Positions 26,614 through 36,283 of a DNA stretch of 64,000 bases are shown here, one piece after another. The position numbers were made by a program, and so were the translations under genes. The DNA is from Enterobacter cloacae (GTDB lineage: Bacteria > Pseudomonadota > Gammaproteobacteria > Enterobacterales > Enterobacteriaceae): NCBI GenBank assembly GCA_014169315.1, contig AP022134.1:1-64000 (forward strand). Direction: 5' to 3'. Position 1 is the stretch's first letter, and every line of letters begins with the position of its first letter. The notes beneath the pieces are model-generated. The model had not been told where the DNA came from. It saw only the letters and a program-made list of their open reading frames with translations, and ran no database searches.

Positions 26614-27790
26614 AGGACACCGGAACTTAATGCGGCGAGTCACGGCCATTGTGAATCTCGATTGGATTGGCGAATACGGCTTCCGGTTGGGCCAGATGTC
26701 AATGGTTATGCTTCATCCAGCTCATTACTGTAGTCATTGCCGTTCAGCTGAGCTGATGCTCCTCTCATTCTATGTGGCGACAACGGTAGTGAGCCCAGAA
26801 AGTGACTACCGTTGTCATGGCCGTCCAGTAGAGCGGGTCAACCTCTTAAATCACAGGGTGACAACGGTATTGAGCCCAGAAAGTCACTACCGTTGTCATG
26901 GACGTCTGGTTAAGCGGATCTACCTCTCAATTCACAGGGTGACAATGGTAGTGAGCCCAGCAAGTCACTACCGTTGTCATAGTCGTCCCGTTGAGCAGAT
27001 CAACCTCTTAACTTACAGGATGACAACGGTAGTGAGCCTATTAAGTCATTACCGTTGTCATTGCCATCCAGAAGAGCGGATGATCCTCTCAATTCATACG
27101 GCGACAATGGCACTGAGCCCAGCAAGTCACTTCCGTTGTCATAGCCTTCCAGAAGAGCAGATGAGCCTCTTAATTAACAGGGTGACAACGGTAGTGAGCT
27201 CATTAAGTCATTACTATTGTCATGGCCGTACAGCTGAGCTGATCATCCTCTCAATTCACACGCCGACAATGGTAGTGAGCTATTAAAGTCACTACCATTG
27301 TCATAGACGTCCAGTTAAGTGGACCATCCTCTCAATACACACGGTGACAACGGTAGTGAGCCATTAGAATCACTACCGTTGTCATTGCTTTTCAGGTGCA
27401 CTGATAAGGCTCTCAATAGACACGACGACAATGGCAGTGAGCAATTAGAGTCACTTCCGTTGTCATTGCTTTCAGCTGAGCTGATAAGGTACGTCATTTA
27501 CACGATGACAATGGCAGTGAGCCAATCGAGTCACTACCGTTGTTAATGCCGACCAACCGAGGGAAGGGTCCGCTCAAAGAACTGAGTGACAACAGTAGTG
27601 AGATCATCCAATCACTACCATTGTCAGCTTAAACCTGTAGGACGAAGAGGCTTGTCCGATAAAATGACGACAATGGAAATGAGCCTATCCATCACTACCA
27701 CTGTCATTAAAGTCCAGCGGTTCAACGTTAATCAGTAGCTCCGGATGACAATGGTTGTGAGTCAGGCAATTCCCAAGCATTAAGTGACAG
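26614..27790. repeat. 81-bp-pitch array of palindromic iteron pairs
   Basis: About fifteen units. The left arm (TGACAAYGGTAGTGAG) begins within a base of 26696, 26777, 26858, 26939, 27020, 27101, 27182, 27263, 27344, 27425, 27505, 27586, 27667 and 27745, a pitch of 81 bp with a few 78-80 bp steps. Each unit is a 40-bp imperfect palindrome (arm, spacer of about 10 bp, then CTCACTACCGTTGTCA) joined by about 40 bp that is also conserved. The outer units are degenerate. The arms are the same iteron as upstream of rep, but paired head to head. Confidence 0.9.
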
Positions 27791-28196
27791 CAGCGTAACA
27801 CCTCTAAGCTCACTCCTGTTGTCAGGGGTTAGGGTATTGAGTCTCTACCGTCGTCAGTGTTTCTGAGACACCAGTATTGCAGATCACTACAATTGTCACT
27901 TAAGTATCGACGGGGGAATAGATGCAAGTGACTGGCTAACCAGTACCAGTTTAGATTCAAAACGATCCCATCTTTGTGGATGCACTTGAGTAAGCTCGTA
28001 TGACGATATGTCAGAGAAGTGACAACGGGAGTGAGTTGCCGGACTCACTACCGTTGTCATCCCCGGTTGAAGGAAGAGGATCCCCGGGGCTGTATATTTA
28101 CCGGGTATCCTTACTCAAGGGTTTCGACACTCACTCCCATTGTCGTAATCAACGAGTGTGCATTGTCTTTTAAAAGCATCGCTGGAAACGTACGAT

Positions 28197-28209
28197 TAAA
28201 GTAACTTTT
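28197..28209. repeat. 13-bp palindrome, 12/13 copy
   Basis: TAAAGTAACTTTT, noncoding, at the right edge of the iteron region. Confidence 0.7.
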
Positions 28210-28311
28210 CTTTCGGTTCTTCCTTGCGAATCTCTGAAGACGTACTGGCTGATCGGAGTCAAGGAGGGCAGTAAAATTGAAGCCGTCAGTTTTACTGTCG
28301 GCTCCGGGTAG

Positions 28312-30732
28312 TTACTTCAACTCGTCGATCTGAATCATGAATTCTGAGGTGCCAACTTTCCCATTTTCGGAAGGATAAACGGGTAACAGAAGATTATCCC
28401 CCTGGCCCATATCTATTTGCACCTCAACTGACTCACCTGGAGCCGCCTGTGCCCCGTTAAATTTAATACCGAAGGCTGCATCCTTCCGCACAGTCAGCGT
28501 TGCGTTCTGGACCCCTTTAGCAATTTCTCCATTTGTCTTACGCAGAACGTTAGTGGACAGGTACGCAAGGGGTACGCCATCTGTCGTTTTGAGAGGCGAA
28601 CTGACCGATAATGTGCGTAGATTATGTAACTGCACAAGGTTATTCGGTAGATAACTGAACTTCTGAGTATAGGTTTTGGTATTCGACTGACTATCGGCAA
28701 CTGTTACGCTAATTGAATAATTTTCAGATGGTTCGAAATTTGGGAACAGCCTCGGATACTCAGGCATGTATGTATCTTTGCCTGCCGGTGACCACGTAAG
28801 CTCAACGTTATCAGCTGTGGGGCCACCTACGAGCTGAAGACGGGTTATCCTCGGGGTTGTCAGATTATCTGCCAGAGCGATCCTGAGGTTCTCCAGGCCG
28901 TACACTACCGTATCGTCTTTTACCGGCTTTCCGTCGAATGTTATGGCCACTGTCGGAGGAGTGTTATCCAGAGCAATTTCTCCGAAAGTTTTATTGGTCT
29001 GGTTCTGGAAGAAGTCCCTGATGTTGACCTCAACGTTGTATTTTCCTTCAGACTGACGGGATAAATCATAAGCAATCGTGTAGTTACCTGAGATACGAGA
29101 TTTGATTACGCCTGTGGGTGACATCCGGGTACCGGTGTTCTTATCGGAAAGATAAAATTCCCTCAATGAGACCGAGTCGAACCAGTTACCATCGCCTTCA
29201 AGTGACGCCAGTACATCCAGCTGCTTGTTAGTCTCGTCATATGATATCGAGTTTATTACCGGCAGTTGTTTATTGTTCCAGCGTGTCATAATCCATTGCT
29301 CAGACCGCAAAATGGGATTGCTGATGCTGCGAACGAAGTAAAGGATCCTATTGTAGCCCTGGGTACCCAAGGCCATATCAAACGTCTCAGGCGCTTCACA
29401 CGAGGTTTTTCCTGCCGGAATGGTGCAGGTCGCCTTACCGCCGATCTCTTGTGCAAAGGGCCGGGCTTCAACGTTAAAACGAAGTCGGGAAATTTTAATT
29501 GGCAGTCGTGATGAAGCCACACTCTCAAAATCCTTCCACTTAACCCAGTTCCCCTTATCATCGAGGAAATCTACCCAGGTACCCGCAAATGCAGGCGTTT
29601 GGTTTGCAGATGGGTTTAGAACGAGGCTGTATGACGGATAATACCCTCCCCACTGGCCAAAGTTCGCCATACGAGCCATATCCCCATTAATTGAGCCATA
29701 GGGAAGAGTCATTTCAACATAAGCATAAGTGCTGTCTACAGCTATCTCTTTGGGGGCGGAATATTGATTGATGAACTGAAGCCCACCTTCTGAATAAGCA
29801 CGGTAGTTAGATTTTGGGATCCGGTAGACTAATCGAATAGGGTTTTCGTTAACGACCATACCGGCTTTGTAAGCCGGATAATTAGAAACCCCGGGTACGA
29901 CGCTGGAAGACGTATTTGGATCATGAACGGCCCACAGTGTCATCTCACCCAGCGTGTTGTCGTAGCGAAATTTTTGAGTTGGCAGCGTTCGGCTATTACC
30001 TGCGTTATCGAAGATAACAACTTTTGCAGTAAAGTCTTCATCCAGGTTGCTGTCTGGTATTCCGGTTCCCTTAACTGAATTCTTAGAGTAAGTGTGGTAC
30101 ATCTTTTGGCCGGATACGTCATACTGCATCTGTGTAGTGCTGTAGAGGCTACCGTCCTGCCTGTAAATATATATTAGGCCCTTATCAATACCATTTGCAT
30201 CACTTACGCCCGAAGAGGTGAAGTCATACTGCCCCGTTGCCTCTAATCCAAGCTTCCACACGTCACCAGCGGTAGAGCCAGAACCAGTATTAGCGGTAAG
30301 AGCATTTGCCGCTGGAGGGGTGACATCAATTAGCCAGTTATAGTTATAGGTCGCTACAGGCTTCTGATTGAGATCTAACACGTTTATCTGAACGACAAAT
30401 TTGCCTTCACCCAAAGCAGGCAAAGTTACTTTTTTGCCGTAGAACTCACTACCGTCAGCAGCTGTTAGTCGGTCTGATACACCCGTCCGTGTAGTCGTAG
30501 TATTAAGAATGACAGTTCCAGTGTCTTTCGTGACTTTGACATTAACGAAACGATCAAGACCTGAAATAAGTGTCAAAGTTACCGGTGATGCCGGATTAAG
30601 CATAAGACGAGAAGACGGGGCGTGGATCTCAATACCGTTCGTGTCTTTAAAGGCCGATTCATATATCTGAGCTGGGGCCTGAACAGACATACCGAGTCCG
30701 GCTACAGCAGTAATAAAAGCGAGATGTTTCAT
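28312..30732 (-). CDS. Secreted Ig-like repeat protein, paralogue 2 (DUF4165-like)
   Basis: An 806-residue protein with a signal peptide (cleavage near VQAPAQ), closely similar in order and wording to the gene at 21582: 'LMLNPASPVTLTLISGLDRFVNVKV', 'AVHDPNTSSSVVPGV', 'ATCTIPAGKTSC', 'VVYGLENLRIALADN' and 'NLVQLHNLRTLSVSSPLKTTDGVPLAYL'. It points toward paralogue 1, with replicon 2 between them. The sequence contains a 12/13 palindrome at 30421. Role inferred to be extracytoplasmic; a part in transfer is possible but unproven. Confidence 0.8.
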   Translation of the reverse strand: MKHLAFITAVAGLGMSVQAPAQIYESAFKDTNGIEIHAPSSRLMLNPASPVTLTLISGLDRFVNVKVTKDTGTVILNTTTTRTGVSDRLTAADGSEFYGKKVTLPALGEGKFVVQINVLDLNQKPVATYNYNWLIDVTPPAANALTANTGSGSTAGDVWKLGLEATGQYDFTSSGVSDANGIDKGLIYIYRQDGSLYSTTQMQYDVSGQKMYHTYSKNSVKGTGIPDSNLDEDFTAKVVIFDNAGNSRTLPTQKFRYDNTLGEMTLWAVHDPNTSSSVVPGVSNYPAYKAGMVVNENPIRLVYRIPKSNYRAYSEGGLQFINQYSAPKEIAVDSTYAYVEMTLPYGSINGDMARMANFGQWGGYYPSYSLVLNPSANQTPAFAGTWVDFLDDKGNWVKWKDFESVASSRLPIKISRLRFNVEARPFAQEIGGKATCTIPAGKTSCEAPETFDMALGTQGYNRILYFVRSISNPILRSEQWIMTRWNNKQLPVINSISYDETNKQLDVLASLEGDGNWFDSVSLREFYLSDKNTGTRMSPTGVIKSRISGNYTIAYDLSRQSEGKYNVEVNIRDFFQNQTNKTFGEIALDNTPPTVAITFDGKPVKDDTVVYGLENLRIALADNLTTPRITRLQLVGGPTADNVELTWSPAGKDTYMPEYPRLFPNFEPSENYSISVTVADSQSNTKTYTQKFSYLPNNLVQLHNLRTLSVSSPLKTTDGVPLAYLSTNVLRKTNGEIAKGVQNATLTVRKDAAFGIKFNGAQAAPGESVEVQIDMGQGDNLLLPVYPSENGKVGTSEFMIQIDELK
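30421..30433. repeat. 13-bp palindrome, 12/13 copy
   Basis: CAAAGTTACTTTT, inside the paralogue 2 gene (coding strand reads Lys-Val-Thr-Leu). The matching codons in paralogue 1 do not carry the motif. Confidence 0.65.
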
Positions 30733-31036
30733 TCTTATTCCCCTTTAGGTTTGGTGTTATTTTAAGCTTTTCCTAAAGGTCACTATGTTCGTAAAAGTAT
30801 AAAAAACTTCTCCATATGGTGCTCGAAATTACAAATCTATAATTTGCCTTTCGACAAACCTTATTGTGCGTTCAGGACGGAAATCTTTCTTTTTGGAATT
30901 ACATCTGACATTTCTGTGGTGTCCAAACTGGCAACGATTGCAAAACTTATAACATTAGCCTGAAACTATCGGCATCCACATATCGCATTAAGTGATGCTT
31001 TTACTTTGTGTAAAAAAGAATCAGGATAAATTAGGT

Positions 31037-31168
31037 ATGTCAGATATAAATGCGTTAACGGACGGCATATATGAATCAAAACCTGGCGGCATTACGCCAC
31101 CAGTCGAGAGGGGAGTGAACCTCAGTCAGTACGTCTACCTTCGTTCCGCAAGGCGCTTCTTGTTGTGA
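31037..31168 (+). CDS. Possible 43-residue small protein
   Basis: An ATG frame (MSDINALTDGIYESKPGG...) in the 460-bp gap between two minus-strand genes. The end is basic. The ribosome site is weak and the frame could be chance. Apart from this frame I see nothing in 30733-31196. Confidence 0.3.
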   Translation: MSDINALTDGIYESKPGGITPPVERGVNLSQYVYLRSARRFLL

Positions 31169-31196
31169 ATTACAAACTGCCCTGGCGAGAACTGCA

Positions 31197-31784
31197 TCAT
31201 TTCACCCCTAGCAACACACGTGCCTCTTCAACGGTTTGCCAAGAAGGCATTGCTACGCCAGATTGAGTGCCGTTGCCCCTGCGCTCACCTGTGTCACATT
31301 CTACATAAAGACGCATCAGCATCGCTTCTGTTTCAGCGGCCCGGCTATTATCCATTACCAGTTCTGCTGCGCGTCGTAGCTGTTCTGGAATGTCATTCCA
31401 CATTCCCGCACCACTTCTGTCTTTGTTAGTGAGCAAGTCTTCAATAGCAGATGAAGCCATGTTAAGCAGGTCAGCCGAAACTAAAGGCATCGGCGGGGCG
31501 GTATAGAGGATTCGACGTCTTCCGCGTCTGTCTGGATCGTATTTATCATAAAAAGCTTTGTTCACATCTTCCCAGTGCCACTGAAGTTGCCCGGTTGCGT
31601 CATGGTGGCAAAACTCGCACTGATAAACAGGCGCAATCGACATAACTGCCTTTCCAATACGTGCCAGTACAGCAACTTCGTCAGCTCTGAGACTCATTGC
31701 TTCGCTTGGGTTACTACCCTCGGCAAATTCCAAAATTTGTTCAATACGTTCTGGTGTGAAAGTGGTCATAGGCTTTGAAAACAT
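31197..31784 (-). CDS. Hypothetical phage-type protein
   Basis: A 195-residue protein with a CEFC motif near residue 56 and 'ILYTAPPMPLVSADLL', a phrase common in Ea22-like or lambdoid accessory proteins. The C-terminus is helical. Function unknown. It suggests exchange with phage accessory gene pools. The true start may be the second Met (MTTFTPERIEQI). Confidence 0.6.
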   Translation of the reverse strand: MFSKPMTTFTPERIEQILEFAEGSNPSEAMSLRADEVAVLARIGKAVMSIAPVYQCEFCHHDATGQLQWHWEDVNKAFYDKYDPDRRGRRRILYTAPPMPLVSADLLNMASSAIEDLLTNKDRSGAGMWNDIPEQLRRAAELVMDNSRAAETEAMLMRLYVECDTGERRGNGTQSGVAMPSWQTVEEARVLLGVK

Positions 31785-31827
31785 ATTTTTCCAGTTGTGC
31801 TTACCATATCATCAGGCATTAGGAGCG

Positions 31828-32091
31828 TTAGCGAATAATTAACAGGTCAGGACCAAAACTAAATCCTTCCCCCATACGGTCTTCATGACGGGAGACATAT
31901 GCCTTACCGTATTTCTCCAGATCCTGTAAGCGATCTTTTGCCAGATTCCACGAGTATTCCTGGCCCCACACGGGTCCGTCACGCCCGTCAAAGCGGTCAG
32001 GTTTACAATTTGCTTTCAGAAGAGCGTAGACATGCTCCACCGTGGGTAGCTGCAAAGCACTATTAGCCTGAGAAACGGCAGTATGCGTCAT
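31828..32091 (-). CDS. Hypothetical protein (87 residues)
   Basis: A hydrophilic small protein with no recognised domain ('VEHVYALLKANCKPDRFDGRDGPVWGQEYSWNLAKDRL'). It sits between the phage-type gene and the methyltransferase gene on the same strand, probably in one transcription unit. Confidence 0.55.
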   Translation of the reverse strand: MTHTAVSQANSALQLPTVEHVYALLKANCKPDRFDGRDGPVWGQEYSWNLAKDRLQDLEKYGKAYVSRHEDRMGEGFSFGPDLLIIR

Positions 32092-32184
32092 TTCTGTTCA
32101 CTCTTTATTGATTTAGTCAGTTAAGCCGGTCAGGTAACTTTAACCGGCTACTCGTATTAAGATTTCTTTCCGGTTGCTTGTCAG

Positions 32185-32946
32185 TTAGCGGCGAAGATCA
32201 ATTTCAAGGCGGGCTGTTTTGACCTTTGTTCCGGACTCCCTAAATGTATCATCCGGAAGAGGCGAAATTTGTCCGCCAAGTTGTTTGACTCGCTCCCTGA
32301 GCGCTTTTGTCAGTGTGTCTTCCCGGAACAATACCCCAGCTGACAGAATGGCCTGTAAGCGACCTCGCTTAGCGAGCATTGCGATGGCATGCATGACATG
32401 TTTAACGTCAGAGCGTTTAAGGAATGGTGGATTCATAACGATAACATCAAAAGTTTCATCGGGCTGGTACCCAAGAAAGTCGGTATGCACCAGCTCGACT
32501 CCTGTGCTAAGGACACTATCGTTCTTCACTGCAAGGAATCGCTCATCGTTCAATTCGATCCCGGTAATCAATGCATCCGGAGCCGCCAGTTTTAAGGCTT
32601 TCAGAATGCGGCCATCACCAAACTCTGGCTCCAGTACACGCTCCCCGGCAGCTGGTTCAGCGCGTAGAACCATATCTGTGACTAAATTCTCAGGTGTAGG
32701 GAAGAAATTGAACAGATCTCGTGGGATGTCAACCGAACCTGTCAGAATGATTTGCTCGATACGCTCAGCTGCATCCGCCGTAAAAATATGTGCCTGCTCT
32801 TTTCGGTTCCATTTGCCACCGGCGGCTTCGAGCACTTTGTTTGTCTTAACATAAATGCTGCGGTCGAGCTGGTCGGCCAGGAAAAGAAAGTTCCCTTCAG
32901 CACGGCAGCGAGATAAGACGTTCAGAACTTCAGTTGAGATTTGCAT
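32185..32946 (-). CDS. Class I SAM-dependent methyltransferase with NPPF motif
   Basis: A protein of about 253 residues with SAM loop 'VLEPEFGDGRILKAL' (about residue 104), 'ITGIELND', 'HTDFLGY' and the adenine methyltransferase motif 'VIVMNPPF' (about residue 172). The start at 32946 has GGAG 6 bases upstream; an earlier frame opening at 33009 lacks one. Its motif wording echoes the C-terminal domain of the 17889 gene, so it may be a stand-alone relative. Substrate unknown. It follows the 33027 gene, probably in the same operon. Confidence 0.78.
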   Translation of the reverse strand: MQISTEVLNVLSRCRAEGNFLFLADQLDRSIYVKTNKVLEAAGGKWNRKEQAHIFTADAAERIEQIILTGSVDIPRDLFNFFPTPENLVTDMVLRAEPAAGERVLEPEFGDGRILKALKLAAPDALITGIELNDERFLAVKNDSVLSTGVELVHTDFLGYQPDETFDVIVMNPPFLKRSDVKHVMHAIAMLAKRGRLQAILSAGVLFREDTLTKALRERVKQLGGQISPLPDDTFRESGTKVKTARLEIDLRR

Positions 32947-33026
32947 TAAAACTCCATTAAGAGGATTTACCCGCCTGGCGGCAGCGGGTTGGTTACTTAA
33001 ACGGGACAATTCAGATTTGGCCTTGG

Positions 33027-33791
33027 TTAGTCGGCAGACAACAGCAGGGATGGGCTGTTATAAGAGAAGCGGTCAACGGGAGCCTTATCAAATCGCTGAC
33101 CGCTTGCATCAGGGGTCAGAACGAGTCCGTTATGGGCGCAATGAATGTGGAGCAACATATCCCCGCCGGTGTTGATGTGTAAGGCAGGCACACCCTGATC
33201 GATTTCGAACATGACACCAAAACAGGGGTTACCTTCCTTGTTAACAACTTCACAGTGGATGTTATGTTGGCCGGTAACGCTGACCTGATAGGCCTGACTG
33301 TCCTCTTCTGGCAGTGTTTCCTCCTCCAGGCGCCAGTCCTGAAGTGTGAGGCTAATTTCAGGGGTGTCATGCTCTTTCTGAAGAGCCTGGATACCTTTAC
33401 GGAACAGCTGCATCATTTCAGGAGTAAGGCAGTCTTCCTCAGCTCCAAAATGTTCTTTCCAGCCTTCAGGATCTGCATACATCCAGACGTTTTTAGCGAG
33501 CGAAGGTAAGGAAGCATCAGGCTCTACAAGGAGGTGAGGGATGTTCTCTTTGATTCCGAGATAACGTACCGGCTGGCCATTAAGCGGTAACCCATCCGAC
33601 ACTGTAACTTCTGTTCCTGGCAAGACGACGCTGTTTACCAGACCTCCACAATGTTCGGCCACCACGCGGCCTAAATCTGCCATAAACATCCGATGCTTTT
33701 CTGGTGAGTCCAGCTCACCAAGGAGTTCAGGTTTAAGCAGTAAACCGGTAATAATCTCAGTCAGTTCACGAGGAGATACTAATTTATACAT
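33027..33791 (-). CDS. Hypothetical protein (254 residues)
   Basis: I do not recognise this protein. It is acidic, mixed alpha/beta, with no signal peptide or membrane helix. A copy of the repeated promoter lies just upstream, so it is probably the first gene of a minus-strand unit running through the methyltransferase and the next two small genes. Confidence 0.65.
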   Translation of the reverse strand: MYKLVSPRELTEIITGLLLKPELLGELDSPEKHRMFMADLGRVVAEHCGGLVNSVVLPGTEVTVSDGLPLNGQPVRYLGIKENIPHLLVEPDASLPSLAKNVWMYADPEGWKEHFGAEEDCLTPEMMQLFRKGIQALQKEHDTPEISLTLQDWRLEEETLPEEDSQAYQVSVTGQHNIHCEVVNKEGNPCFGVMFEIDQGVPALHINTGGDMLLHIHCAHNGLVLTPDASGQRFDKAPVDRFSYNSPSLLLSAD

Positions 33792-33818
33792 TTTGTTTTC
33801 CTTTTCTGTGTTGGCTTT

Positions 33819-33852
33819 ATATTACCAATCCAGATGCACGAGCTAATAACCT
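33819..33852 (-). promoter_or_regulatory. Repeated promoter element (B), minus strand
   Basis: Minus strand: AGGTTATTAGC, then a TAATAT -10 box 19 bp after TTATTA. It sits 28-60 bp before the ATG of the 254-residue protein. Confidence 0.65.
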
Positions 33853-34113
33853 CCAGACAACTTTTTCAAAAATTATTTACTTAAAGCAGGGTGCTAATAT
33901 GCGCAAGAAATGAATTTAGGAAGGACGGCTTCAAATTTAACTTTTTGGTTTTTTATTTTAGACGGACTTTAAAATAGCATCGTTGATAAAATAATAAACA
34001 TGGTTTGTTTTTTTGTTTGTATTGACAATCAAATGGGTATAAATTAATTTACTTACATGGCGTATATTTAACGCCACCGCCCCGGCGGCACCGGGCATAA
34101 AAGGAAAACCATT

Positions 34114-34638
34114 TTGAAACCGATGCTCAAAAAAGATTTTTTTTCAGCTATTGAAAACCTTCTCAAAGCTGGCTTTCAACCTCGCTTTTACACTGTTAAC
34201 AGTGGCCGAATCGGTCTCATTACATTCACTGATAAAAATGGAACAAAACAGGTCGAACAGGTTTATTCCTGCACTTCTTTAGCCGCCAATACTTTTGGAA
34301 AGCGCTTCACCACTTGGTTAGAAGAAATTTTTCAAAAGCATAATGAAGAAAAAGTAGCTGATTCCGGGTTCGAGGTTGGTAGCCGTGTCTGGGATAAATT
34401 GATGTATACGTTGCGCACCATTTCAGAAATTCGTGCCGGGGGGGTGCTGGTGCTGGATAACGGTGCACAGCGTACACTGGATGAAGTGCAAAAAACGGCA
34501 CCTGAAACAAACCAGGTGGAGCCAAAGGAAATCTCTTCACTTCAGGAGCTGCTGAACGCTTCCAAAAATCTGGAGCCGACTTCGCCTGAGCTAATTGCGG
34601 CTCTTAATGAGGCTCTGTCAACCGCCATAAAACGGTGA
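34114..34638 (+). CDS. Hypothetical protein (174 residues)
   Basis: The frame opens at TTG (34114) after AAGGAAAA; an ATG at 34123 is the alternative. The N-terminal half is basic and mixed alpha/beta ('RFYTVNSGRIGLITFTDKNGTKQVEQVYSC'); the C-terminal half is a helical Glu/Leu-rich tail. No family recognised. The 320 bp upstream is AT-rich and contains only the divergent promoter at 33819 and a TTGACA-like sequence near 34022. Confidence 0.55.
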   Translation: MKPMLKKDFFSAIENLLKAGFQPRFYTVNSGRIGLITFTDKNGTKQVEQVYSCTSLAANTFGKRFTTWLEEIFQKHNEEKVADSGFEVGSRVWDKLMYTLRTISEIRAGGVLVLDNGAQRTLDEVQKTAPETNQVEPKEISSLQELLNASKNLEPTSPELIAALNEALSTAIKR

Positions 34639-34741
34639 ATGCAACGGCAGTCTGGCACATCAGGCCTTGTCAGAGATTAGGCCTGAAAAGCACTTACGTA
34701 CCGATATAACACCTAATTCCCCTCTAAGGAGATTGCCCTAA

Positions 34742-35173
34742 ATGGCGATGAATAAAAAAGAACAAGCCGCGTATGATGAGCTGGTGGCACAGGCCAGAAT
34801 AAACCGCGCTTTACGCTGGTCTGACTATGGCGTTGAACGCGATATGCCCGTACCAGAGGTCTCGGGGGAATACCAAAACGGCTGGAGCTTCAACACCGCC
34901 ACTGGCACTGTTTATCCGACATGGAGCGGAACTACGGTTCACGGCACACGGGAAGAGGGAGAGGTTGTCGATGCAACCTCCCGCCGCATGCGAGGCATGA
35001 ATGGTAGCCAGAACGGCATACCACAATACAGCACCAAAGAACGCGCCCTGAAGGCATTACGCTGTTCGCTTGAAATCAAGTTTGCCATGCAGCTGGATGC
35101 CATAGATAAAGCTATCGCAAAAGAAATAGAGCTGTCCACCGCTCGCCGGGAGAGCGATACATCAGATGCCTAG
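34742..35173 (+). CDS. Hypothetical phage-type protein (143 residues)
   Basis: It has a conserved-looking middle 'NGWSFNTATGTVYPTWSGTTVHG' and a helical C-terminus. The style fits phage or plasmid accessory proteins of unknown role. AAGGAG lies before the ATG. It overlaps the next gene by 8 bp, so the two are cotranslated. Confidence 0.55.
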   Translation: MAMNKKEQAAYDELVAQARINRALRWSDYGVERDMPVPEVSGEYQNGWSFNTATGTVYPTWSGTTVHGTREEGEVVDATSRRMRGMNGSQNGIPQYSTKERALKALRCSLEIKFAMQLDAIDKAIAKEIELSTARRESDTSDA

Positions 35174-35423
35174 CGGTAAACCATCAATTCAGGCCCGTGA
35201 TCAGAGGGGCCTTAACGCCCTGAAAGAGGCGGTTCCAGCGACGGCACAACTACAGATGCGGGTTACCCCTGAACGTAAACTGCGTTACGTCAATCAGGCA
35301 AAGGCCGAAGGTCTGGGTCTAACAGACTGGGTCCAAAAGCATATGGATAACGTGTGTGATCTGGCAGGCCAGCCTGAAATAACCATGTACAAAGATGATG
35401 GAGAAACAAGTGGCCAAAAATAA
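35166..35423 (+). CDS. Possible ribbon-helix-helix DNA-binding protein
   Basis: An 85-residue protein with 'QLQMRVTPERKLRYVNQAKAEGLGLTDWVQKHM', a strand followed by two helices as in Arc/MetJ-type regulators and relaxosome accessory proteins. The flanks are disordered. It lies in a run of four small plus-strand genes with overlapping ends. Assignment is by pattern only. Confidence 0.5.
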   Translation: MPSGKPSIQARDQRGLNALKEAVPATAQLQMRVTPERKLRYVNQAKAEGLGLTDWVQKHMDNVCDLAGQPEITMYKDDGETSGQK

Positions 35424-35598
35424 CAACAGTCTCAAACAGCATGTCTTCAATATGCTGTCGGCTGGCAGCGAACTTAAAGAAGTGAAGCGTTTTCTCACCA
35501 GCAAGCGAGTTAAAGCCCGCCTGGCAGTGTCAATGATCCACGAGCAGGCGATTGCTGTGCAGAACACTGAATACCAGAATTATCCGGCTTATAGCTAA
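35395..35598 (+). CDS. Hypothetical small basic protein (67 residues)
   Basis: It overlaps the end of the possible ribbon-helix-helix gene by 29 bp in another frame. It is helical and basic ('LKQHVFNMLSAGSELKEVKRFLTSKRVKARLAVSMI'). GATGGAG precedes the start. No family recognised. Confidence 0.45.
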   Translation: MMEKQVAKNNNSLKQHVFNMLSAGSELKEVKRFLTSKRVKARLAVSMIHEQAIAVQNTEYQNYPAYS

Positions 35599-35630
35599 CT
35601 GGTAACAACAATTACAGAGAGATACTTAAA

Positions 35631-35882
35631 ATGAGCGTAAACCCAGAATACACCAGGGTTCAGCATGTCCAGATTATTCGCGAGCGAGATGGGCAGAAGG
35701 AAGTTGTTCGAGTCTATGATGAAGATGGCGACGTGGTTCTGTGTTTACCTGCCTACATTCAGGATGAGGAAATAAATCTTATTCTGCGCCGGTTGAATGA
35801 CGTATATTCAGTCGGATATCGTGTAGGTGATGCAGCCCGCCGCCGCGCCATCAAAAAAGCGCTGGGGGATGATGAGGAGTAA
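35631..35882 (+). CDS. Hypothetical protein (83 residues)
   Basis: A small alpha/beta protein ('VVRVYDEDGDVVLCLPAYIQDEEINLILRRLNDVYSVGYRVG') with a basic C-terminus. It is the last gene of the 34742-35882 series. No family recognised. Confidence 0.5.
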   Translation: MSVNPEYTRVQHVQIIRERDGQKEVVRVYDEDGDVVLCLPAYIQDEEINLILRRLNDVYSVGYRVGDAARRRAIKKALGDDEE

Positions 35883-36137
35883 GGCCATTTTTACTGGCAA
35901 GATATCTGTATACCGGAGTCTTTAGAGTACGTTCTAATGGCTCCGGATTATTAATACTGTTTTACTCATGCAATAAAAAGCAAACCAAAATTCTTTCGCT
36001 AATTCATTTTTAAATGCTCAAATCATTAAATGTAAGGAGCGTTATTTATCAATAGGTATGGCGTTCTTAATGGCTATTAAGCTAGTTCTGCTTTCGCTTG
36101 CTTCTGGAAATTAGGGAAACCTAATTTTACCCTATCA

Positions 36138-36150
36138 AAAAGTAACTTTT
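36138..36150. repeat. 13-bp palindrome, perfect copy
   Basis: AAAAGTAACTTTT in the 400-bp gap before the third Ig-like gene, about 135 bp upstream of its ATG. The gap holds no gene. Confidence 0.8.
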
Positions 36151-36283
36151 CTGGTTTTGTTGCATTCACGTAAACAAAAAAGTCCCGCCGGGCAGAAAAG
36201 AAAAACATCAAAAATAGCTATTTTCCCGAAAAGATCACGAACACTGAAAAAGTATCATGGGGAACCTGATCAGGAGACAACCC

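Larger units (their letters stand above)
26235..28311. other. Noncoding region 3' of the second rep
   Basis: It holds the 81-bp array and looser iteron pairs or halves around 26325, 26477-26520, 26549-26590, 27785-27900, 28018-28060 (a clean inverted pair) and 28127. Apparent long reading frames are artefacts of the repeat. A 13-bp palindrome lies at 28197, and a hairpin (CAGTAAAA and TTTTACTG, 28269-28297) may terminate the convergent Ig-like gene. Confidence 0.7.

Noticed and set aside
26597..27546. Open frames of up to 229 codons with a 27-residue repeat
   Set aside because: 81 bp is a multiple of three, so any frame free of stops in one unit stays open through the array. No ribosome site, and frames also open on the other strand.
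26614..27790. Possible CRISPR array
   Set aside because: The parts between repeats are nearly the same in every unit, the repeat is a full palindrome identical to the Rep iteron, and no cas gene is present.
26614..28060. matS-like sites (GTGAC...GTCAC) for MatP
   Set aside because: The arms begin with GTGAC but do not close into the 13-bp matS sequence; they are better explained as Rep iterons.
34114..34638. FinO/ProQ-like RNA chaperone
   Set aside because: Size and basic N-terminus suggested it, but the FinO-type conserved residues are not visible.
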